This document shows positions 12,701 to 26,840 of a DNA stretch of 64,000 bases, piece after piece. A program made the translations under genes and the position numbers. Location: NCBI GenBank assembly GCA_013397115.1, contig VWZW01004375.1, positions 655,934-719,933 of the forward strand. Reading direction: 5' to 3'. The notes under the pieces are model-generated. The model did no database searches, was not told the origin of the DNA, and saw nothing but the letters and a program-made list of their open reading frames with translations. The number at the start of each line of letters is the position of its first letter. Within the stretch, counting starts at the first letter, position 1. Origin of the DNA: Edolisoma coerulescens. Lineage: Eukaryota > Chordata > Aves > Passeriformes > Campephagidae.

Positions 12701-15700
12701 GAAATGTGTCCAAATTATCCATCTGATAGCTTTTCTAGAAAAAAAAAGTTATTTCCTATAACTTGTTTTACAATATTTTTCCTACCATGCTTTAAAGAAT
12801 TACAATTAACAGAAAAGAAACAGAAAAGACTGTTATTTGTTCTGTCATATGACACTTCTGAGGAAAGCAGAGATCTTCCTTGGCTTTTGCAGTTGGTCTA
12901 TTTCATTACACCTCATATTTATATAGACACTCAAGGGGTTTACAGCAATAGACCTTTCTTTAAAAAATGAAATTCAGTTTACAATAATGTATTATTTTCT
13001 CCTTCATTAATGAACAACTTTTAGTTTTCTTGGTTTTTAATTCCACTTTTTTCCTCATATATTTGTAAAGATCCTTACTCTCTCTAGCTTCTCTGTCCAA
13101 TAGTAAATTACTGTGTTAATGTATGCTTGTCTGTACCAAGTAAAAGAAAGGTAGAGAATAATGGAGCAGGAAGTATTCTGTGCACTGATCTTCAGGGGCA
13201 TGACCTTCTACTAGAGCCCAAGTCATAGCACAGTCTCTAAAACACACAAGAATGGGTGACAAATACCATTGCAGTAACATAGAGCAGTGCTCCTAAGACA
13301 GTGAGCCAAACCCTGATACCCTCCCCATCCTTATGCACTTGCACTTCGTGGTGCATTCAGTCTTGCAGTGCTGCCAGTTCAAAGTCTCATAGACAAGTCT
13401 GTTGTTACACAGAATCTTTTGGGGGAAGCTAAATGTTAAAGAACTTAAATGTTTAAGAACTTCTGTGGAATATAACATAAGTCAGAATGTCCTGCAAACT
13501 TATTACACCAATTATTTAATTTTATTTCTAGCAAATCTCTAGGTTCAATTTCAACTCCTACAAAAAATGCGCACACATGTAATTGGTTGTTTTCTAAAAG
13601 TAAAGAATGATGCTTCTGCAAATTGAGAAATAAACTGTGCCTACAGTGATGAGGGGGTTTTATAATCAAGCATGTCACAGATTATTAGATTTGTCATCAA
13701 GCTGTTCTCATTATTTTGCAGCAGGTAAAACAAACAGTAGTTAGATTTGGTTTACTCACTGGGATGTCTTTAATTGTTAATGTGCAAGATTTCAAACTCT
13801 CATTGATGGTTGCTAAAATAGCATTCAGAAGTCAGCACTGAACTTGGAAGTGAGTTCTGCTGTTCAATTACCACTGCTGAAAAACTTCCCATCTTTAGAT
13901 ATCTACCTTAACATCAGCTCAACACAACTTGTAGCAACAGAAAGCTTTGCTTGAATCCCTAATCTCATTAATTCACAGGCTAAGGCTACAGCAAACACAC
14001 ACTATTTTAAAAAGCAGCAACAAAAATAATGTCCAGGACAGTCACTCTACTGTGATACAGAAACTTAGAATAAATAAACTGTTGGACCACGCTGAGCAAT
14101 GCAGAAGCACAACTGTATCAAGCAGAGTGTGAAGCAAAAGAGTACACCATGAAGATTCTAAAGGAAAATGGGAACACCCTTGAGAGTAAGAACTCTAGCT
14201 GAACTGTCCTTTCCCATCAGTATGTATTCCCATTGTTACTAGCAGTATTTGCTTTTCACCTAGTCAGTAGAGTGCCTCTCTTCAGAGACTTGACAGATAA
14301 AAAGAGACTGAACTTATCGTCACTATATGCTAGACAGTGAAATAAGCCATTTGGTGTCCGAAGGCTTACTCGGAAGATCCCAGAAGGTATCTCATATGGT
14401 TCTCATCGATGGTGTGCACTTACTCACTTCTTTAAAGCACCTTCCACTATCTACATTACTGAAGTCTACCCCATCCTCACACCTGAGTATCATGAAAAGA
14501 CATTGATGGCAAGTTTACATGGTACCTGAGCTATGCGTAAAGTGGTATCTGTCCAGCAACTTCCATTAAATCCATATAGGAAGAATGCCACTTCTTCCTG
14601 CAGGAATTGAAATATTCCGAATGGGGAGAACACGATTAAGGTTTGTTGCCTGTTTTTCACATCTAAGAGAGAAAGAGCAGTGTTTGCTTTAAGTTTGCTA
14701 ATCGTTCAGTTTTTTGAGAGGGTTTGTGTGTCACTCATCAAGCCTACCCAGGCACATGACAAAAAGATGGTCAGGAAAAGGAAGAATAGTCAAAAATGTT
14801 GAAGCAAACAGTCTATGAGAGACAGGAAGGATTGGTGTGTACAGAAGGCAATTGTTTTTCTCAGGCAGATTTCTGAGGGCCATCACTCTGGTGTTTTCCA
14901 TTAGTGCTATAAGTTGCCCTTATATTTACTTATTTAGCCAATTGCACTATGATGGTCAAAGAATGAAACTAATACAATGTGGGGGTTCTTTAATGTTTTT
15001 GTCACTATCCACTTTTGTTTCATGTGAACCAAAACACACAAGAAAATTGGAGTATAACAAAAAAATTCTTCCTTTCAAGTGAATTCAAGGTGTGTAGATG
15101 TGAAGGAGAGCAGGAATTGAGTCTGAGTAGAACAACCAATTAATTAAAGACACAGTACAGAAGATAGAAGGACAGGTCCCCAGTAGATACAGCAGCCAAT
15201 TCTAGCTACTAATTCCACTGCTAAGCCAATTCACTGCTGCAAAACAAGTAGCTCACTTCGTAGCCGGTAATAAAGATTTCAGGACAGCTTTGGTCAGATG
15301 TGCTATAAAGGGAAAGAAATTGCACAGGTAAGGACTCTTACCCCAACAAGGATCTGTCTGTATTTGCTCCTGTAGTTAAGCTGGGAAACTGTTCTTGTTG
15401 AAGTACACACTTCCGCTGAGTCGGGTGTTAAAGCACACCTTAATGTTACTCAATAAGGACACGAAAAATAAAGTGTTATGTATCACAGACTGAAACTGTC
15501 CTTTATGGCCAGGCTTCAGGCTTTCCCATGCCAATATGCAGCTTTGTGCTTAGTCATATATGCAACAAATGCACTTGGGATACCTTTCCACATGAAAATC
15601 ATTGAACAGCTGCATTGGGAAACAGGCAAATATACATGAACATAAGAAGTACATGAGAAATCTTAGAAAAATCGGCTACCTGCAGATTCCCAGACTACGT

Positions 15701-16755
15701 TCCAATACTAAGAAAATATCAGAAGAAGTTTTGGAGCAGAAATGAAAGAAGAAAGTCAAAATTTCTGACCTGGTGTCAATGGTTTCTATGCATTAACTGG
15801 CTGCCTCTCTGTAATAGAAATGTAATTTGTTTATAAGAAAAAAGAATGCTATTCATGTCTCATAGTTACTGGGGGTGGAAGTGGGGATATAAATGGTCTT
15901 TCCAGCTACTGTAAAAAATTCAATGCAGTTTACAGAGGATTTTTAAAAATTTTTTTTAAGGTTAATATGAAGATTTTTCCAACCTTCTCCTTGCCTGGAT
16001 GAATACACAGTCCAGTTTGCAAAAGGAAATCAATTTTTTTTCCCCAAACAGGTTGTTAACAAGAATCTATTTACTCTTCCACATGCTCTTATTATCTAGC
16101 TTTCAGCTATTAGAACGAATGAAGAATATTTGCTAAATCATTCATTTTAAAATGGCAACTTATACTACCACAACCATAGAAAAACAAGCATTAGCTAGTC
16201 CACAAAAATCTGAACACCAGAAAGTTCTAAACACTGGCAAAATACTATATTGTTTTCCATTTTTTTCTCCCCCTGCATTCACTTTTTTTGCTTAAATTTA
16301 ACGTGAATCTTGAGCCAGCAAAAATGAAGATGATTCTTTCTCCACTGACTTTCTGTCAAAGCCACTAACCAACCAAAACATATTTTGAAAGTTTAATTTC
16401 ATGAAGTGTCTTTTATTATTCCAATCATATCAAGACGACCTACATGGCATTACTTATAAAATATAAACAGAGCAGCTAACTAGCATAATTTATATGACAC
16501 ACATTCAATAGCAATAATAATTCTTATACAAAACAAGTTTATCATATTTCAAGTACTATCTCATGCTTTCGGAATTTTACTCCATTTTTCCCTCGTATAG
16601 CAGAGATTCCATATCACTGCTCTAAAAGATCAAATTCTCCATCAGTTTCAACTTCTTGTTGATTCGAATGTGTGCCTATTGGCTTCTCTCCTTAGCTCTT
16701 TTACAGAGTGCAGTGTCTACCTCTTTATCATGAAATCAGAGTTCATCTTTCCTGG

Positions 16756-16785
16756 GAAAATGCTTTTCTTGAAAATGCTTTTCTT
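16756..16785. repeat. Perfect 15-base tandem duplication
   Basis: The unit GAAAATGCTTTTCTT occurs twice back to back (16756-16770 and 16771-16785) with no mismatch. It is probably a recent replication-slippage event. Confidence 0.85.
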
Positions 16786-19480
16786 TTTTTCCATTTCAAG
16801 AGGGGCCTTATGATTTCTCTCAAGTTTCCCTTACACATCACAATGCTTTACACACGTTTAATGCTCCAACCTATTCTTAAAATCTTTGAACACCTTCTTT
16901 GTCACAATGCCTACAAAGGGCAGGCATCTAAATATGTGAGCACTTGTTTATACATAAATATAAAATATAAATAAATATATTTTTACTCCTTTCATACCTC
17001 ACCTGCTCTACTTTTGTTTTCTTCACACAAAGTTCTGCAAATTCCTTCAGGCAGAATCTACAGGGACAAGTGAATGCTCACAAGACAGGTTGAATGCACC
17101 AGGGTTTTTTTGCTCAGTTGATACAACTGCAGAGGGATGTTCCACCCTGGCTCCAGGGCAGGACTTTACTATAAATAGAAAAACACTCAAATTTCACGCA
17201 GCCAGGAGCTAGGTAACACATTTAGAGCCAAGTCAGCATATCTTTGCAAAGCAGTGAACTGCATTTTGTTGACATAGCTTCAGTTGTCTTTTATGTACTT
17301 CTATGCACTTCAAAGAGTGAAGTATTTATCTCTAGAACAAAACTTAACAGAGAAATCTGTTTTATTATTCTGCAATGCAAGCCTTTCCCAAGGAATCTGG
17401 ACTCATTAATCCCCATTCAATACCATCTCAGACCTTCTCCTGACTATTCTTCATTTAGCTTTTCACTTGATTCTGGCTGACTTGCATCAAAAAAGTTTTA
17501 CTGGGCATTAAGGCAAGTCTGTCATTGCTACCACGTACCATCTTTAAATCTTTCCTATCAACTGTCTTGAATGTGACACCCTGTTACTGGTAAACAGATT
17601 GGTAGAATAACAAGGAGTTCAAAGCACCACCATGACAGTAGGAAAAGGTGTAAGGCTGATATGAGACCAATATCTTGGCAGCTTTGACTCTGAATGTGGA
17701 GCAGATGCATGAAACAGGACCCAGAATAAATAATAACGGCAGTCACAACAGAGCAGAAATTCCATAAAATTGTAACTATGTTGAAGAGGGAGAAAACACC
17801 TTGACTTACAAAAAAAGGGGAGCTGAGTCTTACTGAATAGCATCCAAGATAAGAGAGGCTGTGAGGACACAAAGGAATTTCTACTCAAATCCTCAGCGGA
17901 GGAACAATTTCACGATATTTTTGTGAAAAAGTATTTCCCTGTCTCACCAGAGAACATGTGTGCATGTGTCTCATCAAGTCTCAACATCTTTACACAGTGG
18001 ACAGTAATGATTCCTGGTTCCCACTTCCAGGCTTGTGATACAGAACACTCTTGCATGTTGATTAAAGACGATCCAAATGAACAGGATGCAGGGTAATGTA
18101 TCCTAGAGAAGATCTAGATAACATGTTTTCCAAAGAAATTGAAAGAAAAGTATTGCCACAAAAATACTGCTACAGGAATGACTGACAAACCTCTCCAGAA
18201 AGTAATTTTACTACTAAATTAAAACACTTGAGAAGAGTTACAAGAAACCTACACAACAGTAGTAGCTACAGGACAGGAAATAAAAATGGTAACTCCCAAT
18301 CAAGAAATAACTTGTGTCATTCACACCATATGCTTGGCTTGCATTTAAGCTACCACATTGCCAAAAAAAGGGGGTTCTGTCTCTAGATACTTTTGTTGCT
18401 GGCAGGAAGATTTGTGAAGGTATCTTCCAAAACAGCAGTACTAGAGAACTGATTAGAATGGAACAGAGTAAAAAGAAGTTTAAAAAAAAATTTGAAAAAC
18501 CATAATCAGTTGAGCAGGATTTATTCTCCAAAGAGAAGATTGAATCATTGCAGAAAGATTAGTTCAGTTAATGAGCAGGTGAGGGAACAGAGATAAGAAT
18601 AAAAGTCATGAAGCAGCAGTCACAGGGTTAAGACAGTTTAAGTAGCTCTGTTGTCCAAGGTCAAATTAACAGTTCCCAAGTCACTGTTCCTGTCAACCTG
18701 GAATAGCTGCTATCTTAATCTTCTCATAGTTACATACTAAGTTCCATTAAATCCCAAGGATTTTCTTTCTCCAGATTTTTCTCTGGGTAAAACACACATC
18801 TGTCAGACATGAGAGACAGAAAAAGTAATCTTTTATACCTAAATCTGGTGTTTGCTATAGTCATTCAATTGAGTGCACATTTCTTTTCTGCATGGTTATT
18901 AAAAATGTCCCCTCTGTGTATTTCTTGGATCATCTTTAAACATGGATTTCTACTTCAGAGGTTACTTTCCTCTGGTTCAGTTTGGTAGGCTTTTCTGCAC
19001 TAATCAGCCGAAAAGACTACAAAGTAGAAAAGAATTCCGGTAAGTCACTTAGTTCACTGCATGAGTAGTAACAAGTGCTGTGAGTGTCATTCTCAGACTC
19101 ACTGGCTACATGTTTATTCTTGATAACCTGCTTGCTTCTGAAAACCAAAAGCTGGACTACTTTTAAAAATGAATTAATTGTCTGCTAGAAAACCCTGTTA
19201 GTGCCAACCCTGCTCATAACGCTGCATATGCAAAGCCCTGTCTAGTTTGTTCCTAGGTCTCTCAGTTCAGCATGTAGTCTTCATAGGGCTTACACCCCTC
19301 AAGAACATAGCATGAAGAAAACATACCAGGTTTAGAGCACAGGCAGGACTACAGTGAGATCAAGAACTACCAGGAGTTGGCAGTGCAGAAATGGGTAAAA
19401 GAGCTGGGGAAATGGGACTGGAATGGAGATCACTGGTGAATGCACAGCTATGCCAGAAACAACATCCCAGAAACTGCAGG

Positions 19481-19830
19481 AGGAGTCGGCACAGACAGCG
19501 GGGAGTAGATGAGCACTGCCAGGACACACAGGGCAAAAGTTCCTTGAGCTCTTGCTCATCAGTGCGAGATACAATTTGTGTTGCCAAGCACGGAGGCTTT
19601 GCAGAGCCTTGAGTTACTGTGGGAATCTGCTTCTGCACCACGAGCCACACACAGAACATGGGTGGGGTTGGTCCCTGCTGGCATCAAACAAGGCTGGCAC
19701 TGCAGCCCCCTGTCAGCACCGGGCTGATACCATAGCGGGACAAAACGAAACCTGTAACATCGCTTTAGAACGGACACATCCTCCCGTGCCTCTTGGCTTC
19801 ACAAATACTACCCTATTTACATTTCCTCGG
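19481..19830. other. CpG-denser patch in the gene desert
   Basis: I count about twelve CpG dinucleotides in roughly 350 bases, while the flanking kilobases are nearly CpG-free. GC content is visibly higher as well. Overlapping open frames on both strands reflect this composition and not coding. It may be a distal regulatory element, an exon of an unannotated non-coding RNA or an old GC-rich repeat; the sequence does not decide. Confidence 0.4.
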
Positions 19831-21173
19831 AAAACAATTTAAGCTGGTGACACTCCTGTCTTCCTTTGAGGAAACCTGTTTTGACACATTTGAGCACTGA
19901 ATTGGGCCTGTGCCCTTATCTCAGGCTACTTTTTTCTTTACAAAATTTCGGTAAGTACTTTACTAGGCCTGTTCCATGTCATAGCACAATCTACCTACAT
20001 TTTTCTCGTCTGCTTCACATCTTAGTTTCTGGATTAGACTCGCTAGAGAACTAAACAAAAGTTCTCCTCCCTCCTATGACCTGATAGAAGTATTTACATT
20101 GCAGACTAGTGCACGCTCAAGGAATCAATATTGGTATATTATCATTCTGAATGAAAAACGACATTTATAGCAGAGACAGATGTTCAGCAACTTGTCTGGA
20201 AAAATATTCTAAGAAAGAAAAACAGTAAAGAAATTACTTTATATGTCTCCTGCATAATGCACAGGGAAAAGAATGTTATAAAGCATCTCCATGAAAATAA
20301 ATAATTTCCATAACTTCAAAGTCATTTTTCAGGAAAAAAACATTTTCATTGACAAAGAGTATAAAGTTCAGCCTTGCCCTTATTCTAGAAGCCCCCGGCA
20401 CCAAAAAATGGAACAAATGCATTACCTTGACAAAAATTACTCCGGGATATGCCATCTTCCAGCAGTAAAAAGGCAGAATTTAGTTGCAATGCTTTTATAA
20501 TTTAAATGGTTAAGAAATCTGAACCTTCACTAGGCTGGTAAAAGAGATAAAGCTTGAAATATTTAAGTCAACATGAAGTCAAAAATGAAGTCTGCCTCTA
20601 GGCTCATCATAGCACAGCAAAAAGGCTAAAGGATTGTCAAAAAATCTGGTTAGACAGAAACTGTACTAACAAAATTATTTTGTGTTTTCACCAGTTGCAA
20701 GTGTTTCAGACAAGGGAGCAGAGGGTAATTGCAAAAGTAAAAACAGCAGAAAACTCTTCCTCTCAATGGACTACAGAAAAGGTCCCGACAGTGAATGTGA
20801 TAAAATTTCACATGGAATAATTGAATATAGCAAAAATAATCAGTTAAAAATAAAGATGTACCTTGTGTGAGGTGCCCCATAGTAGTATACTCCAAAGAGT
20901 GAGATTAGTTCCTGTCTGCATTCTGCAATATTAAAAAGTCCTTCTGTAATTGATGCTCATCAAAATAGAAACCATCTTCAATTAACAGAGACTCCTTGTT
21001 ACTACAAAAATTTCATTGCTTCCCCCCTCAGAAATAACAAAGAAGTAGCTCTGTTTCACAGCTGTTCCAGGATTCTGTGAGTGTGCAATCTGGCCACAAA
21101 GAAAACGCATATGTCTAAATTTTGCAAGATGTTTGGTACAATAACAAATATAGTGCAAGTTCTTATTTTTATA

Positions 21174-21199
21174 CTGGAGAATAGTGCACTATTCTCTAG
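21174..21199. repeat. 26-bp near-perfect palindrome
   Basis: Positions 21177-21196 are a perfect 20-base palindrome with no spacer, centred on GTGCAC. The next pair out mismatches and the two after that pair again, giving 26 bases with one mismatched pair. No family is recognised. Confidence 0.85.
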
Positions 21200-24100
21200 C
21201 AAATTTCCACTTCTAACCAAATCAATACAATGAAAACTCTCTTCTCACACACAGCAATGGATTGACTTCATGATCTTAGGGAACTTCTCCAACTTAAATT
21301 ATTCTAGAATACTATATCAATTTTTAATCAAAACCTCCTGATATTTCTATTCCATTGATTCTAAAGAGATGAAAAGGGTTCTATTTTACTATTTCCTACA
21401 AAATTATGTAATATAGTCTAAAACCAATAGACGTTTTGAAAACAGACACTATCATCTCCCTCCGTTATCCCTGGAAGCCAGTTCTGTGTAGACACAGTTT
21501 TATGTTAGCATTAAAGTGGGCAAGGAAAATTTGACTTAAATACATCATTGCTAAATAAAGAAGAAAACTACTCTGTCCTCTGGAGTATGAGCTCCTCTGC
21601 TTCTCAGGGGAGTTTTTAAGATTCCCACTAAATTAGATCAGTTGGTAACTGAGATACTTGAATTAAGATATTATCATTCTTCCTTCTTCCTGATTAATTC
21701 TGGTAAGATTTTAATTACTTTGTTTGAACAGCCACAATTTTCTTTGCACACATTGCCTTTGAAAATCATTCAGTACAGTTGCCTATGAACAACTTCATTC
21801 TAACCTCCAGTCTACCATTTTAAATTTTATGATTTTAAAAAGTCTTACCTTTAATCCTTATGATTGATTTACTGTTGAGTTTTGTTATTCAAAAATATTT
21901 CTAGCTTTGATCAATTAGTGTCTAAAGGCTAAATGGATACATTGATATTCAAAAGAAGTTCAGAAAAAAACTTCTTATCCAACAACAGTAAAACTGTTGC
22001 TATTACACTACCCAAAATCTGTAGCCTGCCTCTTAGCTTTATGAAGTTTTTCACTATTCCCACTTTCTTACTTGCTCAATCTTTCTTAGTTCTTACAGAT
22101 GCAAATAGAACAAAAAGCTGAAAATAAGTGAACTCACTACAATTTCTTACAAAGGACTCCTTGCTGATATTCATAAGTGTCTGCTGAGAAGTTACTGTGT
22201 CATCAGTGTAGATTTCAACCAGTACACTGTGTTCCCTTCTACACTGGTGAAATAACCTGAAGACTAAAATTAAAAGGGGAGGTAGGGATTAGAGCCAGTA
22301 CTGCACACCTACAAGTGAATCAAAGAAAGAAGAAAAGATTTTTTTCTATCAAGCTATTTATTAACAAATAAATATTAATAATTATTAACACATACTAAAA
22401 AAATTCTACTCAATGGATTTGAGATGTGAGCAGGCTCTGTATTTATTTTTAAAGTCTATAGGCCACATGCCTTCTCTTTGGATCCTCATACAGGCACTAA
22501 TTCAAACCTCTATTTGTAAATACAGTTTATCTCCTAACCTTTCCTTGCATTTACACTCAGTTAAATGAATTATTTTCACAAACTAAATTTATTGTCAGTG
22601 GGAAGCAATGCTGACTTTACTACTTATAACTCTCCTGTTGCCCAGTTAGGCAGCAACAATAAATCTCATTATTTAACCCTATTCATAATTACTAAGCTTT
22701 AGCAGGGAAAGTTCATAGACAAGGTAAAATTTGGTGCTGCTATGGGTTTCATCTAAGCCACTGTACTTTCTGTCAGTCCGAGATCTGTCCTTACTCAGTG
22801 AAAAAGCTAGAAGAACGAAAAATAGCTCAGGGTGAAATCTGACATAAACCAGCAAGTAGTTCTTAAGATACAAAGCTTTATTTTAAACAGGCATTCAAAT
22901 TTCAGTACTAATGACCAGACTCTTGGCTTCTAAGGATTTGACTAACAGGGCTGAAAACAATGGAACAATCATCAGCTTTTGTGTTCCAGCACCTGCTCCA
23001 TGTAGACCAGGTAACAAACAAAAGGTCTATTCCTCCACAAATATGTTGGACGAGGGTCAATTAGAAGATGACCCTGGATATCATCACCTGAGCTGCCAAA
23101 CTAAGAATTATCTACAGTTGTACATCTGTTGTGAACTCAAGAACAGTGGAATATTCATAAGTCCCTCATTTAATGACTTTAACTCAAGCTCTTTTTTCAT
23201 CATAAAAGGTGGAAGCAGGAAATGGGATTCCCCTTAGCATCATCTGGAGTGCTGCAAGAAAACACTCCTTAGGCATTTTGTAAATCTGCACTATGAACGG
23301 GCCTGTACTGTCCTATAAATTAGCAGTAATTAAGCAGTTATACTGATACTAGAGGCTGAAGTGTCACTGAGGCTGTAACTCAGTGCCTGCTCAGTGCCTG
23401 AGCTATTACTCAATAGCTGCAGATTCAGGCAGAGCACATTACACCAGTGACTCACATCCTGAAGATTTATGCATAATCACAAGGATCACACTTGTTTAAA
23501 TAAAGACTACACTCACCACAAAATATCCACTTGTGTGCCATAAGATGTAATACTTCATTTAGCAATAATAATTCTGTCCGTTTTTCCTCTCCCCAGAAAA
23601 ATTTGCATTCAAGTACTCCATTACCTCTTGAGTTGGAATAGGCAGTTGTTCTTCATGCACAATAGAACTATGCTATTTTAAATGTATGGCCAAGTTTTCA
23701 GCCCTCTTTCCAGCCTTCATGACAGAAAAGCACCTTGATAGACAGGCATGAAATTTTTCCTGAACACTATGTCACTCAAACTACCTAAAAGGAAAAAAAA
23801 TGTATGCATATAATATCAATAAGCATGAGAAAGAAAGAAATTTAACCTTTCTTAAGACAGCAGAAACAAAGAAAAAAGTTATTTAAGCATCATCCCTTGC
23901 CCCACTCCCCAAACCCAAGTTCAGGGACTTCTAACCCCAGTAACAAAAAAATGCACATTTCCCTTGCTTTCTTCAAAATAGTTCAAGTGCATTCTTTCAA
24001 GTTTTAATGCTGGGAGAACATAGTGCATTTTCTTTAGGAGTAAAGAAGAAATAATGGACAAATAGATTCAGAAAGACAGACCAGCAGAGAACTAGCTGGC

Positions 24101-25929
24101 TATAATCAATGTCCTTGCACGTGATGCCATGCTGGGGCATTTAGTTAAGGATTTAGATCAAGGCTGTCTTTATCCAGAACAAAGGCAAAATTCCTACCAC
24201 AGAATGCTCAGGTGTGAGGAGCTGTAGCATTTCTTTCATTTTATGTTCTTCTAAACCACCCGTCTTTTATAAATGTTCTGCCTCAAACTGTCAGCATCAC
24301 ATTACAGCAATAATAAAGTGACTTACTGCTGACCTGTTATCTTCGAAGTTCCAGAATGTGAAAAAGGGCTGAAAAATGGATTTTATGACATCCATTTCCC
24401 TTCTGGGAGAACAGATCAGACCTCTCTGATTTATTGACTCTTTTCCTACAAGCCAATCATCATATAACTTATCTGTTCATAAATCAGTTCACAGTTGTTT
24501 CACATTACTATCCACATATGAGGAAAGTCTATTAAGGGATAATAAGAAAAATCATTTAAAATGTATATCGCACAAGCCACAAAACTGTTTAGCTGAAGAA
24601 AAGTAGAAAATGACTAATAGAATAAATTAAAGAAAAAGAACAAACCAGGACTTAATTTATGTATGCAAAACCCAGAAAAACAGATTTCATCTCCAAATCA
24701 AAATGATAAATCTGTGTTATTTCCATGTTGATATAAACTTAAGCTACTGAATCTTAAGTATTTAAATGGCAACTCAATACAACGTAACTTCAACCATAGC
24801 TTGTTGCTGTTGAGATTGAGCAGTTCCCTCTACACAGCAGCAGCATAAGGAACACCACACAGCTTGAGCTCACAAGGGTTTTTCCAAGTGACAAGTGACA
24901 ATTTGTCGATCTTTTTGATAAGTAACCCTTTATAGGTGCATTATATAGTGCATTTGAGAAGAAGTTAGATGATGTAAGTTCACACGGTTCAAAAACCTAG
25001 AGTTAGAGGAGCAACAGGTCTAGACCAAACCAATATTTTTTGTTTCAGTTTCCATATATGCATTCATCTGATAAATTTTCCAAACGCTCATTCAATAGTT
25101 CAAAGAAATTCCTCCTGTGCTTACTCTCCAAGTGTTTCCGGGCTTCAGTTACAACAATCATTACTTTGCCAGCTTTGCATATAACAGCAAGGTTAACTGC
25201 ATGATCACATTTTCCAGGATTTTAGTTGCCTTGTTACCCAGATGGACCTTTTAGATAGTAGAACGTTACAGTTTGCCCAAAGGTTTAATTACTCTGGTAC
25301 TGTTAATTGAATTATTGAACCCCCAGGCATTCCACAAAACCAGGCTCCATTTTCACCACCCTATTCTATCAATCTTTTTAATAATCTCTTCTATCTGGAT
25401 TACTTTTTCCATTTTGCCATTTCCTCTGTTGTCTTACTTTACCCTCATATTACTGTAATTTTTCACCCTATCATCAGTACTGGTAATACTACTGTCATTT
25501 ATAAACATCATAGGAATAAAAACTACTCCTCAGTCTCCCACTGAGACTGCGGCTTATTTTCCAGTGTTAACCACCTCATGATATTTAAAAAAAATATTAT
25601 GAGGATGACAGTCATGATTAGGCCCTACCATATAAACAAGTTGTCTAGAAATTTATCACAATTTAATTTTACACTTTATAACCCACTGAAATGGATAATT
25701 AGCTCATCATGCAAGGAAGCATGGTCAGCAGTGTTCAGGTGAAGGAAACACCAAGAAAGCAAACCTCAGCTGTCATCACAAACCATGAAACCTGACATTA
25801 TACATGATGCTTTTAACTTTTCTAGTGCAGATTCCTTTTGTATACTATTACCCTATTCCTACATTAATGAATTTCTGCATTAATTGTCAGATTGCAATAT
25901 TGTGCTGTTTGTGTCTTAAAACTAAAGTT

Positions 25930-26840
25930 CACACAGAGACAGGTCTTGAAGGAATACTAAGTTTGCCAGTGACACTAAACTGGGAGGAGCTGTTGACTGC
26001 CTTGAGGGAGGAGGGGCCCTACAGAGGGACCTTGACAAATTAGAGAGGTGGGCAATCAGCAAGAGTATGAAGTTTAAAATGGGCAAATGCTGGATACGGC
26101 ACCTGGGACAGGGCAACCCTGGTGGTGTGTATAGACTGAGGACTGAGAGGCTGGAGAGCAGCACTGCGAAAAGGGACCTGGGGGTCCTGGCTGGTGGCAA
26201 GTTAAACATGGGTCAGCAGTGCCCTGGCAGCCAGGAGGGCCAACCCTGTCCTGGGGGGCATCAGGCACAGCATCGCCAGCCGGGCAAGGGAGGGGATTGT
26301 CCCGCTCTGCTCTGAGCTGGGGTGGCCTCACCTCTGGTGCTGGGGGCAGTTTTGAGCTCCATGATATAATACAACATACTAAACTATTAGAGAGCCTCCA
26401 AAGAATGGCCAAGATCATGGTGAAGGGTCTGGAGGGGAAGCCTTATGAGGAGCAGCTGAGGTCACTTGACTCACCCATCCTGGAGGAGACAGAGGGGAGA
26501 CAACCTTGTGGTCTCCAGCATCCTCACAAGGGGAAAAAGAGGGGCAGACACTGATCTCTTCAGTCTTGTGACCAGTGACAGGACCTGCGGGAATGGCCTG
26601 AAGCTGTATCAGGGAAGTTTTATCAGGAAAAGGTCCTTCACCCAGAGGGTGGTTGGGCACTGGAACAGGCTCCCCAGGGAAGTAGGCACAGCACAGCCTG
26701 TCCAAGTTTGGACAACATTCTCAGGCTCATGATGTAATTCTTAGGGTGTCCTGTGCAGCACCAGGAGCTGGACTCGATGACCCTCATGGAGGATCCAGCT
26801 CCTCATGATCCTTCCAACCCTGCACATTCTACGCTTCTCT
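25930..26840 (+). mobile_element. CR1 LINE fragment, 5'-truncated, sense
   Basis: A sense-strand CR1 copy running from within the reverse transcriptase to the 3' end. It begins near the block that follows the catalytic F-A-D-D (AGTTTGCCAGTGACACTAAA, with a degraded first part). It then shows the family's 'gggtcctggctggtggcaag' and 'aatggccaagatcatggtga' blocks, and the terminal W-N-R-L-P-R-E-V motif, readable in the frame of 26466-26732. The tail at 26,750-26,840 carries the CR1 3' UTR wording (GGAGCTGGACTCGATGACCC). Numerous stops and frameshifts mean it cannot encode a working protein. Confidence 0.93.

Larger units (their letters stand above)
9746..25929. other. Intergenic sequence, gene desert
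   Basis: About 16 kb of AT-rich DNA without a coding exon I can support. Open frames are short, lack domains and often overlap on opposite strands. Features listed separately are a 15-base tandem duplication at 16756, a CpG-denser patch at about 19480-19830 and a palindrome at 21174. Recognisable young repeats are absent; old, diverged ones may be present below what reading by eye can detect. Confidence 0.55.

Noticed and set aside
17558..17888. Two overlapping minus-strand open frames rich in Cys, Leu and Phe
   Set aside because: Their composition follows from A/G-rich plus-strand DNA; two frames are open at once and neither has a recognisable motif.
26074..26554. Open frames of 111-114 residues on both strands
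   Set aside because: They fall in the sense CR1 copy at 25,930-26,840 and are by-products of its GC-rich sequence.
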